Source: Bailinhaonella thermotolerans (GTDB lineage Bacteria; Actinomycetota; Actinomycetes; Streptosporangiales; Streptosporangiaceae). Taken from it: a stretch of DNA of 64,000 bases. The position numbers were made by a program, and so were the translations under genes. The stretch lies in the NCBI RefSeq assembly GCF_003594875.1, contig NZ_QZEY01000002.1:186001-250000 (forward strand), read 5' to 3'. Below, one piece after another: positions 1 through 7,505 of the stretch; the stretch's first letter is position 1; each line of letters starts with the position of its first letter. The notes under the pieces are model-generated. The model did not search any database, was not told the origin of the DNA, and saw only the letters and a program-made list of their open reading frames with translations.

Positions 1-163
1 TGCAGACCAGCAGTTCGGGTCCCGTGGTCCGGTACACCGGCACGCTCCCCGACCCGTCGGGGAAATCGACCGGTCTCTCCTCATGGGCGAGCGCCGGGGC
101 CGCCTGCGCCACGCACGCGAGCACGAGCGCGGCGGCGACGGTGAGCTTCCGCAGCAACGACAT
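1..163 (-). CDS. Secreted protein, N-terminal fragment
   Basis: The gene runs off the left edge; 54 codons are visible from an ATG at 163. The protein opens with MSLLRKL, a hydrophobic stretch and an ALA-HEER junction, so a Sec signal peptide cleaved near residue 26 is clear. The mature start HEERPVDFPDGSGSVPVY resembles, from memory, the N termini of actinomycete secreted right-handed beta-helix proteins, but the fold cannot be confirmed from this fragment. Exported to the cell surface or medium. Confidence 0.6.
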   Translation of the reverse strand, partial: MSLLRKLTVAAALVLACVAQAAPALAHEERPVDFPDGSGSVPVYRTTGPELLVC

Positions 164-413
164 ACCGCGAAAAGTAGAGCCTTGCTCACGTTCAAGTCCA
201 GACGCGGACCGCCGCAGTCACCCAACCGTGACACCGCCCCCGCGGGCCTTACGCACGGCCCGCCCGCCTCGCGTACGGCGTCGCCTCGCGTACCGCCCTT
301 CTCTACGGCCGCTCCTCCCGTACGGCGGCGCGCCCCATGCCGCGGGCGCCCCGCCGTACCGGGGTGGAGGGGCGGGGTTTCGCGGCGGCGCCGGGATTCA
401 GCATGATGGGGCG

Positions 414-1109
414 ATGCCCGGGGACACCGCCTACCACGACGCGCTCGGCGACCGGTTCGCGGCGCACGCCGAGACGAGCCCGTACAACGCCTTCACCGAC
501 CGGCCCGCGATGCTGGCGCTCGCCGGGGACGTCGCCGGGGCGCGGGTGCTCGACGTGGGCTGCGGGGCCGGGCACTACGCGGCCGAGCTGCTGGCACGCG
601 GGGCGGAGGTGACCGGCGTGGACGGCAGCGCCGCGCTGCTGAGGCACGCGCGGGCCAGGGTGGGCGGCCGGGCCGCGCTGCGGCTGCACGACCTGGAGGA
701 GCCGCTGGACTTCGCGGAGGACGCCGCGTTCGACGGCGCGGTGTGCGCGCTGGTGTACCACCACGTCACGCGGCGGGCGCGGTTGCTGGCGGAGCTGCGG
801 CGGGTGCTGCGGCCCGGGGGCTGGCTGCTCGTCTCCACCAGCCACCCGGCCGCGGACTGGCGGCACTTCGGCGGCTCGTACTACTCCGAGGACTGGGTGG
901 AGCTTCCGCTCGGCGGCGGGCCGCACGCGATCAGGCTGCGGCGCATGCCGCTGGAGACGTTCCTCGGCGAGTTGCTGGACGCCGGGTTCGTCCTGGAACG
1001 CCTCGTCGAGCCGCGCCCGGTGGCGGCCCTCCGCGAGGTCGACCCGGCCGCCTACGACAAGCTCACCCGCTTCCCCGCCTTCCTCGCCGTCCGCCTGCGC
1101 CGCCCGTGA
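414..1109 (+). CDS. Class I SAM-dependent methyltransferase
   Basis: A 231-aa soluble methyltransferase. Motif I VLDVGCGAGHYA is at residues 45-56, the motif II acidic residue is in VTGVDGSA near 75-82, and the post-motif LRRVLRPGGWLLVST lies in the middle. This is the ubiE/Methyltransf_11 fold that transfers a methyl group from S-adenosylmethionine; the acceptor is not predictable. The ATG at 414 is chosen because the protein then begins at the usual short helix before motif I; the frame stays open far upstream without any plausible domain. It stands alone, 50 bp before a convergent gene. Confidence 0.85.
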   Translation: MPGDTAYHDALGDRFAAHAETSPYNAFTDRPAMLALAGDVAGARVLDVGCGAGHYAAELLARGAEVTGVDGSAALLRHARARVGGRAALRLHDLEEPLDFAEDAAFDGAVCALVYHHVTRRARLLAELRRVLRPGGWLLVSTSHPAADWRHFGGSYYSEDWVELPLGGGPHAIRLRRMPLETFLGELLDAGFVLERLVEPRPVAALREVDPAAYDKLTRFPAFLAVRLRRP

Positions 1110-1159
1110 CCCCGGCGGCCGGGAGCGCGGCGGCCGGGAGCGCGGCCGTACGCCGGAGG

Positions 1160-1945
1160 TCAGGCGGGCCGGGCGGTGACGGGTCCCGGGAGCGCGGAGC
1201 GGAGGAGCGCGGCGTAGTCGCGGGCGCCCGCGCCGACGGCCGCGTGGACGGCGCGGGCGATCCGGGCGCCCCAGAGCGACCGGGGGCCGGCGAACGGCTC
1301 GGCGGGGCCGTACGGCATCGCGGCGACGCAGACGCAGTCGGTGGCGGTGCCGGTCCCCGCGAACCCGGTCTCCAGCAGCGCCTGGGTCTTGGCCTCGGTC
1401 GCGGTGGCGACGGCGTTGACCAGCGCGGCGTCACCCAGCGCCACGGGGACCGACACGAGGATGTTCACCGTCCCCGGGACGTAGGGGGGCGGGACGCGCG
1501 GCACCAGGGCCTCGTCGACCTGCGCGCCGCGGGCGAGTTCGGGGTCCGGGCGCCCCGGCGGGGCGGCGGCCCACGTCATGACCCGCAGCCCCACGGTCGC
1601 GAACACCTCCGCGCCCTCGTCCTCCGCGCGCGTGACACGGGCCACCGAGGCGGCGGTGAGCATCCCGACGCCGGGGCCGCGCAGCCCGTGCGCCCCGGCC
1701 AGCTCCCTCACGTGCCCGGCCGGGTCCATCCGGGAGTAGGCCGCCGCCACCTGCGCGTTGAGCACCCACCGGGCGTTCCCGATCCCCCCGCCCACCAGCG
1801 CCGAGGAGATGAAGCGCCGCTCCCCCGTCCGCCACACCAGCGCGCCGAGCCGCTCGCCGTCCTCCTCCCGCCACGCCAGCTCCGCCCGCACGCCGCCCCC
1901 TCCCGCCGAAAGACCGCCCGGCACCCTACCAGCCCCCACCCCCAC
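1160..1945 (-). CDS. cbiZ: Adenosylcobinamide amidohydrolase-like protein (CbiZ family)
   Basis: A 261-aa protein of the CbiZ family. The early segment FISSALVGGGIGNARWVLN and later the NILVSVPVALGDAALVNAV and ATEAKTQAL blocks match the family core. CbiZ cleaves adenosylcobinamide or pseudo-B12 to adenosylcobyric acid during corrinoid salvage. The start is taken as GTG at 1945 because a GGGGAGGGGGG tract lies just upstream; an in-frame GTG a few codons later is possible. No cobalamin genes flank it, so its partners are elsewhere. A CapA-like gene and a repeat array lie upstream. Confidence 0.75.
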   Translation of the reverse strand: MGVGAGRVPGGLSAGGGGVRAELAWREEDGERLGALVWRTGERRFISSALVGGGIGNARWVLNAQVAAAYSRMDPAGHVRELAGAHGLRGPGVGMLTAASVARVTRAEDEGAEVFATVGLRVMTWAAAPPGRPDPELARGAQVDEALVPRVPPPYVPGTVNILVSVPVALGDAALVNAVATATEAKTQALLETGFAGTGTATDCVCVAAMPYGPAEPFAGPRSLWGARIARAVHAAVGAGARDYAALLRSALPGPVTARPA

Positions 1946-1966
1946 CCAACCCCCCTCCCCCCGCCA

Positions 1967-2013
1967 TGATCATGCGGTTTCAATCACAGAGTGTCCGCAA
2001 AACCGCATGATCA
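1967..2013. repeat. Long inverted repeat, copy 1
   Basis: Left arm TGATCATGCGGTTT (1967-1980) pairs perfectly with AAACCGCATGATCA (2000-2013). The loop contains ATCACAGAGTGTCCGC. Relative to the other two copies, one stem pair is G-C here and A-T there, changed on both arms, so pairing is conserved. Confidence 0.9.
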
Positions 2014-2130
2014 CGACGAGGGGCCGGCCAGGGCACACACGCCGCTCCCCTCCCGCGCCGCTCTCCCCCGTGGGCCTCCTGCCTCGCGCCGCTTCCCTCG
2101 CGCCACCCAATCCCTCGCGGCCCCCTCGCC

Positions 2131-2179
2131 GTGATCATGCAGTTTTAATCACAGGGTGTGCGCGAAACTGCATGATCAC
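2131..2179. repeat. Long inverted repeat, copy 2
   Basis: GTGATCATGCAGTTT (2131-2145) pairs with AAACTGCATGATCAC (2165-2179), a 15-bp perfect stem. The loop is TAATCACAGGGTGTGCGCG, which itself holds CACA-GGG-TGTG. A GACGAGGGGCCGG flank is shared with copy 1. Confidence 0.9.
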
Positions 2180-2425
2180 GACGAGGGGCCGGCGGGGGCA
2201 CACACGCCGCTTCCCCTCTCGCGCCGCTCTCCCCCTCACGCGGCGTTCTCTCCTTCGCGCCGTTTCATCCTTCGCGCCGATCCCCCTCGCGCTGCTCCCC
2301 CTCGCGACGTTCGCCTCGCGCCGCTCCCTCCCACACGCTGCTCCCTCCCGCAGCCGCTCCCCCGTGGGCCTCCTGCCTCGCGCCGCTTCCCTCGCGCCAC
2401 CCAATCCCTCGCGGCCCCCCTCGCC

Positions 2426-2474
2426 GTGATCATGCAGTTTTAATCACAGGGTGTGCGCAAAACTGCATGATCAC
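2426..2474. repeat. Long inverted repeat, copy 3
   Basis: GTGATCATGCAGTTTT (2426-2441) pairs with AAAACTGCATGATCAC (2459-2474), a 16-bp perfect stem with a 17-nt loop. The copy and about 65 bp of its left flank duplicate the copy 2 neighbourhood. Confidence 0.9.
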
Positions 2475-2537
2475 CGCGACGGGGTGAGCGCGGAGGGAAT
2501 CCGCGCGGAGGATCGAGTGCCGGGGGGTGAGCGCTCG

Positions 2538-2650
2538 CGGGGGGGTGGCGGCCGGTGGGGGTGGTGCTGGTGGGGGTGGTGCTGGTGGGGCGCGGGGTGG
2601 GGTGGGATGGGGTTTGGGGTGAGTGTTGGGGCGGGGGAGGTGTGACGGGG
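2538..2650 (+). other. G-tract-rich leader with G-quadruplex potential
   Basis: The plus strand has many runs of three to seven G, including two copies of GTGGTGCTGGTGGGG in tandem, then GGGGTGGGATGGGGTTTGGGG. It lies 75 bp upstream of the CapA-like start on the sense strand, so it may lie in the transcript leader. G-quadruplex formation is inferred only from the runs. Confidence 0.5.
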
Positions 2651-2724
2651 GGTTGGCGTGGCATGAGAGGGGGGACGCGGTACGGCGGGCGGGGGGCCGG
2701 CGGCCGCGGCGGGGAGGGGGAACG

Positions 2725-3708
2725 ATGCCGGTCACGATCGCGCTGGCGGGGAGCACGATCCTGGGACGGGGGGTGGCGGCGTACGTCGAGCGGGCGGCGG
2801 ATCCGACGGGGCTGGTGGCCGGGGAACTGCTGGCGCGGCTGCTGGCGGCCGACTTCTTCGTGCTCAGCCTGGAGGGGTCCGTCGCGGACCGCGGGGAGCC
2901 GCACGGCGGGGAGTCCTCGGGGTTCCGGGCCGCGCCCCGGGCCGCCGAGCTGCTGGCCCGCATGGGCGTGGGCTGCGTCACGATGGCCAACGGCCACACG
3001 CTCGACTACGGGCCCGACGCCCTCGCCGACACGATCACCCACCTGACCGACGTGGGGATCGGCGTCGCCGGGGCCGGGCACGACGAGGCGTCGGCGCGGC
3101 AGCCCGCCCTGGCCAGCGTCGGCGGGCTGCGGGTGGGGGTGCTCGGCCTCGGCGACGACCCGCCGGAGTACGCCGCAGGGCCGGACCGGCCCGGCATCGC
3201 CTACGCCGACCTGCGCTCGGGCGCGGACGGCTGGGCCGTGGAGGCGATCCGGACCTACCGGGCGCACGTGGACACGCTCCTGGTCATGCCGCACTGGGGA
3301 CCGCCGATGACGGAGAACCCCCCGGCGTACGTGCGGGCGGCGGCGCGGGACTTCGCCGGGGCCGGGGCGACGCTGGTGGCCGGGGACGGGGCGGGCGTGG
3401 TCCACGGCGTGGAGCCGCCGGTGCTGTACGACCTGGGCGGCTTCCTCAACGACACCACCGCGGAGGCGGGCACGTGCGGCGATCTGGGGCTGGTGTGGTT
3501 CGTGGACGTGTCCGAGGGCCGACCGGTACGGCTGCGCGCGCTGCCGATCGCGCTGGAGGCCGCGCACACGCGGCCGGCGGTCGGCGACGAGTGGACGGCG
3601 GTGCACCGCCGCTTCACCCAGGCCTGCCTGCGCATGGGCACCGACGTGAAGGCGGACGGCCACGAGCTCGTCGTGGACCTGGCCGCCCACCCCGCCGCCG
3701 GCTGCTGA
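2725..3708 (+). CDS. CapA-like protein with degenerate metal site
   Basis: A 327-aa protein of the CapA/PgsA metallophosphatase-like superfamily (poly-gamma-glutamate or capsule related). MANGHTLDYG corresponds to the family N-x-H-x-x-D-x-G block and MPHWG to the HWG block. The usual first motif G-D-x-x-L-G-R is replaced by AGSTILGRG, and the usual H-P-H near V-x-x-G-x-E is replaced by GDGAGVVHGVE. Several presumed metal ligands are therefore missing and activity is doubtful. ATG 2725 follows GGGGAGGGGG. No signal peptide, so probably cytoplasmic. It converges on ackA 51 bp away. Confidence 0.75.
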   Translation: MPVTIALAGSTILGRGVAAYVERAADPTGLVAGELLARLLAADFFVLSLEGSVADRGEPHGGESSGFRAAPRAAELLARMGVGCVTMANGHTLDYGPDALADTITHLTDVGIGVAGAGHDEASARQPALASVGGLRVGVLGLGDDPPEYAAGPDRPGIAYADLRSGADGWAVEAIRTYRAHVDTLLVMPHWGPPMTENPPAYVRAAARDFAGAGATLVAGDGAGVVHGVEPPVLYDLGGFLNDTTAEAGTCGDLGLVWFVDVSEGRPVRLRALPIALEAAHTRPAVGDEWTAVHRRFTQACLRMGTDVKADGHELVVDLAAHPAAGC

Positions 3709-3730
3709 GGAGCGCCGCGCCGGCGGCGGG

Positions 3731-3744
3731 CGCCGGGCCCGGCG
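3731..3744. terminator. Short GC palindrome between convergent genes
   Basis: CGCCGGGCCCGGCG is a perfect 14-bp palindrome in the 51-bp gap between the convergent CapA-like gene and ackA. It could act in termination in both directions. No U tract, as is common in actinomycetes. In this base composition such palindromes are cheap, so support is weak. Confidence 0.3.
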
Positions 3745-3759
3745 GAGGGCGGCCGCGCG

Positions 3760-4929
3760 TCAGCGGAGGGCGGCCAGGGCCTCGCGGGCGAGCTGGAGCT
3801 CCTCGCGGGCCTGGACCACCAGGACGGGGACGGCCGCGCCGGGCTCGCTCACCGGGCCGTCGTCCTCGCGGTTCGCGCCGCGCGCCGGGGCCACCCCGAG
3901 GAGGCCCAGCCGCGCCGTGACCGCCTCGCGCACCTCGGGCTGGTCCCAGCCGATCTCCCCGGTGAACACGAGCGCGTCCAGCCGGTCCAGGGAGGTCGCC
4001 TCCGCGGCGATCTCCCGCGCCACCCGGTGGCAGAACACCTCCAGCGCGAGCGCGGCCCGCCGGTCGCCCCCGCGCTCGGCCTTCACCAGGTCCCGCGTGT
4101 CCAGCGACAGCCCGCCGGACAGGCCGAGCAGCCCGGAGCGGCGTTCGAGCCCGTCCTCCACCTCGTCCCGCGACAGGCGCCCGTCCAGCAGCCACAGCAG
4201 CATCCCCGGGTCCACGCTGCCGGACCGCTTGCTCATCGGCACGCCCTCCAGCGGCGTGAACCCCATCGAGGTGTCCACGCTCCGCCCGCCCCGCACGGCG
4301 CACACCGACCCGCCGCCGCCCAGGTGGGCCAGGACCAGCCGCAGGTCCTCCACCGGGCGGCCCAGCAGCGCGGCGGCCCGCCGTACGGCCCAGGCGTAGG
4401 AGATGCCGTGGAAGCCGTAGCGGCGCAGGCCGTACCGCTCCCGCCACTCGGCGGGCACGGGGTAGGTGGTCGCGTGCTCGGGCAGGCCCGCGTGGAATCC
4501 GGTGTCCGGGCAGACCACGTGCGGCACGTCCGGCAGGAGCCGCCGCGCGCTCTCGATCAGCGCGAGGGTCGGCGGGACGTGCAGCGGGGCGAGGTCGGCA
4601 ACCCGCCGCACGGCCGCGAGCACCGCGTCGTCCACCACCGCGGGCCGCCGTACGGCGTCGCCACCGTGGACGAGCCGGTGCGCGGCGGCTGCGGGCGGCT
4701 CGGGCGACCCCGCCAGGAAGTCCCGGATGACCTGGTCGGAGCGGGCGGGCTCGGGCGGCCGCTCGGTGTGCACGGTGGCGATCACCCGGCCGCCGCCCGC
4801 GTCCTCCCCGGAGCGGCCGCCGGCGTCCCCGGGATCCGGGCCCGCGGGGTCCGGGTCCACGGGGTCCGGGTCCACGAGGTCCAGGCGCAGGCTCGACGAG
4901 CCGGCGTTGACGGTCAGCACGACTGCCAC
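3760..4929 (-). CDS. ackA: Acetate kinase
   Basis: A 389-aa acetate kinase, ATP + acetate to acetyl phosphate + ADP, cytoplasmic. Family signatures: VNAGSSSLRLDLVD at the N terminus, RYGFHGISYAWAV, VLAHLGGGGSVCAV, DTSMGFTPLEGVPMSKRSG and VFTGEIGWDQPEVR. An acidic Pro/Asp/Gly insert after the first strand (about residues 20-48) is unusual but leaves the core intact. It starts with GTG at 4929, three bases after the xfp stop, so the two genes form one operon: phosphoketolase makes acetyl phosphate and AckA turns it into acetate and ATP. No pta is seen here. Confidence 0.95.
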   Translation of the reverse strand: MAVVLTVNAGSSSLRLDLVDPDPVDPDPAGPDPGDAGGRSGEDAGGGRVIATVHTERPPEPARSDQVIRDFLAGSPEPPAAAAHRLVHGGDAVRRPAVVDDAVLAAVRRVADLAPLHVPPTLALIESARRLLPDVPHVVCPDTGFHAGLPEHATTYPVPAEWRERYGLRRYGFHGISYAWAVRRAAALLGRPVEDLRLVLAHLGGGGSVCAVRGGRSVDTSMGFTPLEGVPMSKRSGSVDPGMLLWLLDGRLSRDEVEDGLERRSGLLGLSGGLSLDTRDLVKAERGGDRRAALALEVFCHRVAREIAAEATSLDRLDALVFTGEIGWDQPEVREAVTARLGLLGVAPARGANREDDGPVSEPGAAVPVLVVQAREELQLAREALAALR

Positions 4930-4932
4930 GGG

Positions 4933-7269
4933 TCATCCCTCCTCGTCGGCGACGCCGCCGGAGGTCTCGGCGGGCCAGTTCCAGCCGACGATGTCGGGGG
5001 CGTCCTCGCCGTGCTCACGGGTGTAGAGGCGTTTGCGGAGCCGTTCGTCGGCCATGCGCTGCCGCAGCGGGGCCGCGCGCACGCCCAGCGAGGGCACCCG
5101 GTCGATGACGTCCATGACCAGGTGGTAGCGGTCGATGTCGTTGAGCATGGCCATGTCGAAGGGCGTGGTGGTGGTGCCCTCCTCCTTGTAGCCCCGCACG
5201 TGGATGTTGGGGTGGCCGTGCCGCCGGTAGGTCAGCCGGTGGATCAGCCAGGGGTAGCCGTGGAAGTCGAAGATGATCGGCCGGTCGGTGGTGAAGAGCG
5301 CGTCGAACTCGGCGTCGGGCAGGCCGTGCGGGTGCTCCGAGGGCGGGCTGAGCCGCATGAGGTCCACCACGTTGACCACGCGCACGGACAGGTCCGGCAG
5401 GTGCCGGCGGAGCAGGTCGGCGGCGGCCAGGGTCTCCAGGGTGGGGACGTCCCCGGCGCAGGCGAGCACGACGTCGGGGCCGTCCGGGCCCTCGTTCCCG
5501 GCCCACGGCAGGATGCCCAGGCCACGGGCGCAGTGCGCGGCGGCCTCGTCCATCGGCATCAGGTCCAGCACCGGCTGCTTGCCCGCGACGATCACGTTGA
5601 CGTAGTCGCGGGAGCGCAGGCAGTGGTCGGCCACCGACAGCAGCGTGTTCGCGTCCGGCGGCAGGTAGACCCGGACGATCTCCGGCTTCTTGTTGAGCAC
5701 CACGTCCAGGAAGCCCGGGTCCTGGTGGGAGAACCCGTTGTGGTCCTGCCGCCAGACGTGCGAGGACAGCAGGTAGTTGAGCGAGGCGATCGGCCGCCGC
5801 CAGGGGATCCTCCGCGCGGACTCCAGCCACTTGGCGTGCTGGTTGAACATGCTGTCCACGATGTGGATGAACGCCTCGTAGCAGTTGAACAGCCCGTGCC
5901 GCCCGGTCAGCAGGTAGCCCTCCAGCCAGCCCTGGCACAGGTGCTCGCTCAGCACCTCCATCACCCGGCCGCCGCGCCCCATGTTCTCGTCGCCGGGCAG
6001 CAGCGCGGCGTTCCACTCCCGGTCGGTCGCCTCGAACACCGCCGACAGCCGGTTGGACGCGGTCTCGTCCGGGCCCATCAGGCGGAAGGTGGCGGGGTTG
6101 CGGGCGATCACGTCCCGCAGGTACTCCCCGAGCACCCCCGTCGGCGAGGTGGCGCCCGTGGCGGGCGACTTCACCTCCACCGCGTAATCGCGGAAGTCGG
6201 GCAGCACCAGCGGCGCGAGCAGGACGCCGCCGTTGGCGTGCGGGTTGGCGCTCATCCGGCGCGGCCCCTCGGGCACGTTCGCACGCACCGGCTCCGCCGG
6301 GCGGCCGTCCTCGAACAGCTCCTCGGGCCGGTAGGAGCGCATCCACTCCTCCAGCCGCGCCAGGTGCGCGGGGTCCTCGCGCACCCGGGACAGCGGCACC
6401 TGGTGCGAGCGCCACGTGCCCTCGACCGGCTCGCCGTCCACCTCCTCCGGGCCCGTCCAGCCCTTGGGGGTCCGCAGGATGATCATCGGCGGGCGGTCCG
6501 CGGAGTCCAGGCCGTCGAAGATCTCGTCGAGGGTCTCCGCCATCCGCTCGTGCGCCTCGGCCGGGTCGTCGCCCGCCACGACGTACGGCCGGTGGCCGTA
6601 CCCCTCCATCAGCGAGATCAGCTCGCGCTCGGGGATCCGCGCGAGGACGGTCGGGTTGGCGATCTTGTAGCCGTTGAGGTGCAGGATCGGCAGGACGTGC
6701 CCGTCGCGCCCCGGCTCGCGGAACTTGTTGGCGTGCCAGCTCGCCGCCAGCGCGCCCGTCTCCGCCTCGCCGTCCCCGATCACGCAGGCCACGACCAGGC
6801 CCGGGTTGTCGAAGGCCGCGCCGTACGCGTGGGCCAGGGAGTACCCCAGCTCGCCGCCCTCGTGGATGGAGCCCGGCGTCTCCGGCGCGGCGTGGCTCGG
6901 GACGCCCCCGGGGAACGAGAACCGCCGGAACAGCCGCGCCATGCCCTCCGTGTCCTGGGAGACCTCCGGGTACAGCTCGCTGTAGGTGCCCTCCAGCCAC
7001 GCGTGCGCCACGACCGCCGGCCCGCCGTGCCCCGGGCCCGCGATGTAGATCATGTCCTGGTCGCGCTCGCGGATCACCCGGTTGAGGTGCGCGAGGACGA
7101 AGTTCAGGCCGGGCGTGGTGCCCCAGTGCCCGAGCAGCCGCGGCTTGACGTGCTCGGGCCGCAGCGGCTCGCCCGGCAGCGGGTTCGCCAGGAGGTAGAT
7201 CTGCCCGGCCGACAGGTAGTTGGCCGCGCGCCAGTACGCGTCCACGGCCGCGAGGTCCTTGCCCGACAT
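4933..7269 (-). CDS. xfp: Xylulose-5-phosphate/fructose-6-phosphate phosphoketolase
   Basis: A 778-aa thiamine-diphosphate enzyme, the usual family length, that splits xylulose 5-P or fructose 6-P with phosphate into acetyl-P and an aldose phosphate. [11 protein letters not shown] and [11 protein letters not shown] are in the N-terminal PP domain, the TPP-binding motif [14 protein letters not shown] follows, and the transketolase-like middle and C-terminal domains are complete (for example [17 protein letters not shown]). ATG 7269 is preferred over an in-frame GTG two codons earlier because GGAAGG sits at normal spacing. It forms an operon with ackA. Divergent from the GH65 gene, so the 7270-7505 region carries both promoters. 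Confidence 0.96.
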   Translation of the reverse strand: MSGKDLAAVDAYWRAANYLSAGQIYLLANPLPGEPLRPEHVKPRLLGHWGTTPGLNFVLAHLNRVIRERDQDMIYIAGPGHGGPAVVAHAWLEGTYSELYPEVSQDTEGMARLFRRFSFPGGVPSHAAPETPGSIHEGGELGYSLAHAYGAAFDNPGLVVACVIGDGEAETGALAASWHANKFREPGRDGHVLPILHLNGYKIANPTVLARIPERELISLMEGYGHRPYVVAGDDPAEAHERMAETLDEIFDGLDSADRPPMIILRTPKGWTGPEEVDGEPVEGTWRSHQVPLSRVREDPAHLARLEEWMRSYRPEELFEDGRPAEPVRANVPEGPRRMSANPHANGGVLLAPLVLPDFRDYAVEVKSPATGATSPTGVLGEYLRDVIARNPATFRLMGPDETASNRLSAVFEATDREWNAALLPGDENMGRGGRVMEVLSEHLCQGWLEGYLLTGRHGLFNCYEAFIHIVDSMFNQHAKWLESARRIPWRRPIASLNYLLSSHVWRQDHNGFSHQDPGFLDVVLNKKPEIVRVYLPPDANTLLSVADHCLRSRDYVNVIVAGKQPVLDLMPMDEAAAHCARGLGILPWAGNEGPDGPDVVLACAGDVPTLETLAAADLLRRHLPDLSVRVVNVVDLMRLSPPSEHPHGLPDAEFDALFTTDRPIIFDFHGYPWLIHRLTYRRHGHPNIHVRGYKEEGTTTTPFDMAMLNDIDRYHLVMDVIDRVPSLGVRAAPLRQRMADERLRKRLYTREHGEDAPDIVGWNWPAETSGGVADEEG

Positions 7270-7489
7270 GGCCACCCTTCCGGGGATCGCGGGGATTCCG
7301 GCGGATCCGTCGCCTCCGCCGCTCGTCCGGCTCTCCTCCTGCCCCGCCGCGCCCGGTGCTAACGGGCGGGACCGCCGCGGGGAGGAGGGGCGGACGGGCC
7401 CGGCGGGCCGGCGAGGCCCGTTCGAGGCCCGTTCCGGCCGGGACGGAGGGGGCCCGTCCCGGCCGGGACACGTAGGGGCGCCCGCATCT

Positions 7490-7495
7490 GGGTAT
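7490..7495 (+). promoter_or_regulatory. Possible sigma-B-like -10 element
   Basis: GGGTAT lies 10 bp before the ATG at 7506. This fits the -10 hexamer of actinomycete stress sigma factors (sigma-B group, GGGTAY) and would make the GH65 transcript nearly leaderless, which agrees with the absence of a Shine-Dalgarno sequence. The -35 side shows no good GTTT, so this is tentative. Confidence 0.3.
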
Positions 7496-7505
7496 CGGGG
7501 TGGGC

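Larger units (their letters stand above)
1946..2724. other. 779-bp intergenic region with a repeat array
   Basis: No convincing gene. It lies between the 5' ends of cbiZ (minus) and the CapA-like gene (plus). It carries three long inverted repeats (1967-2013, 2131-2179, 2426-2474), a near-identical 100-bp direct duplication (2063-2163 and 2357-2458, differing by one C in a C tract and by the base that follows) and C-rich filler built from CTCGCGCCGC-type words. The last part, 2538-2650, is a strand-asymmetric G-rich stretch before the CapA-like start. Confidence 0.85.

Noticed and set aside
1160-1945. A cobalamin salvage operon around cbiZ
   Set aside because: Neighbours are unrelated (methyltransferase, CapA-like protein), so only the single family assignment is kept.
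1967-2474. CRISPR array
   Set aside because: Three copies with irregular spacing, spacers of 117 and 246 bp, internal palindromes and duplicated flanks; no cas genes.
4027-7362. Very long open frame antisense to ackA and xfp
   Set aside because: It is an antisense echo of strongly codon-biased genes in high-GC DNA. Its translation is low-complexity Arg/Gly/Val-rich, without a domain, while the opposite strand has full enzyme motifs.
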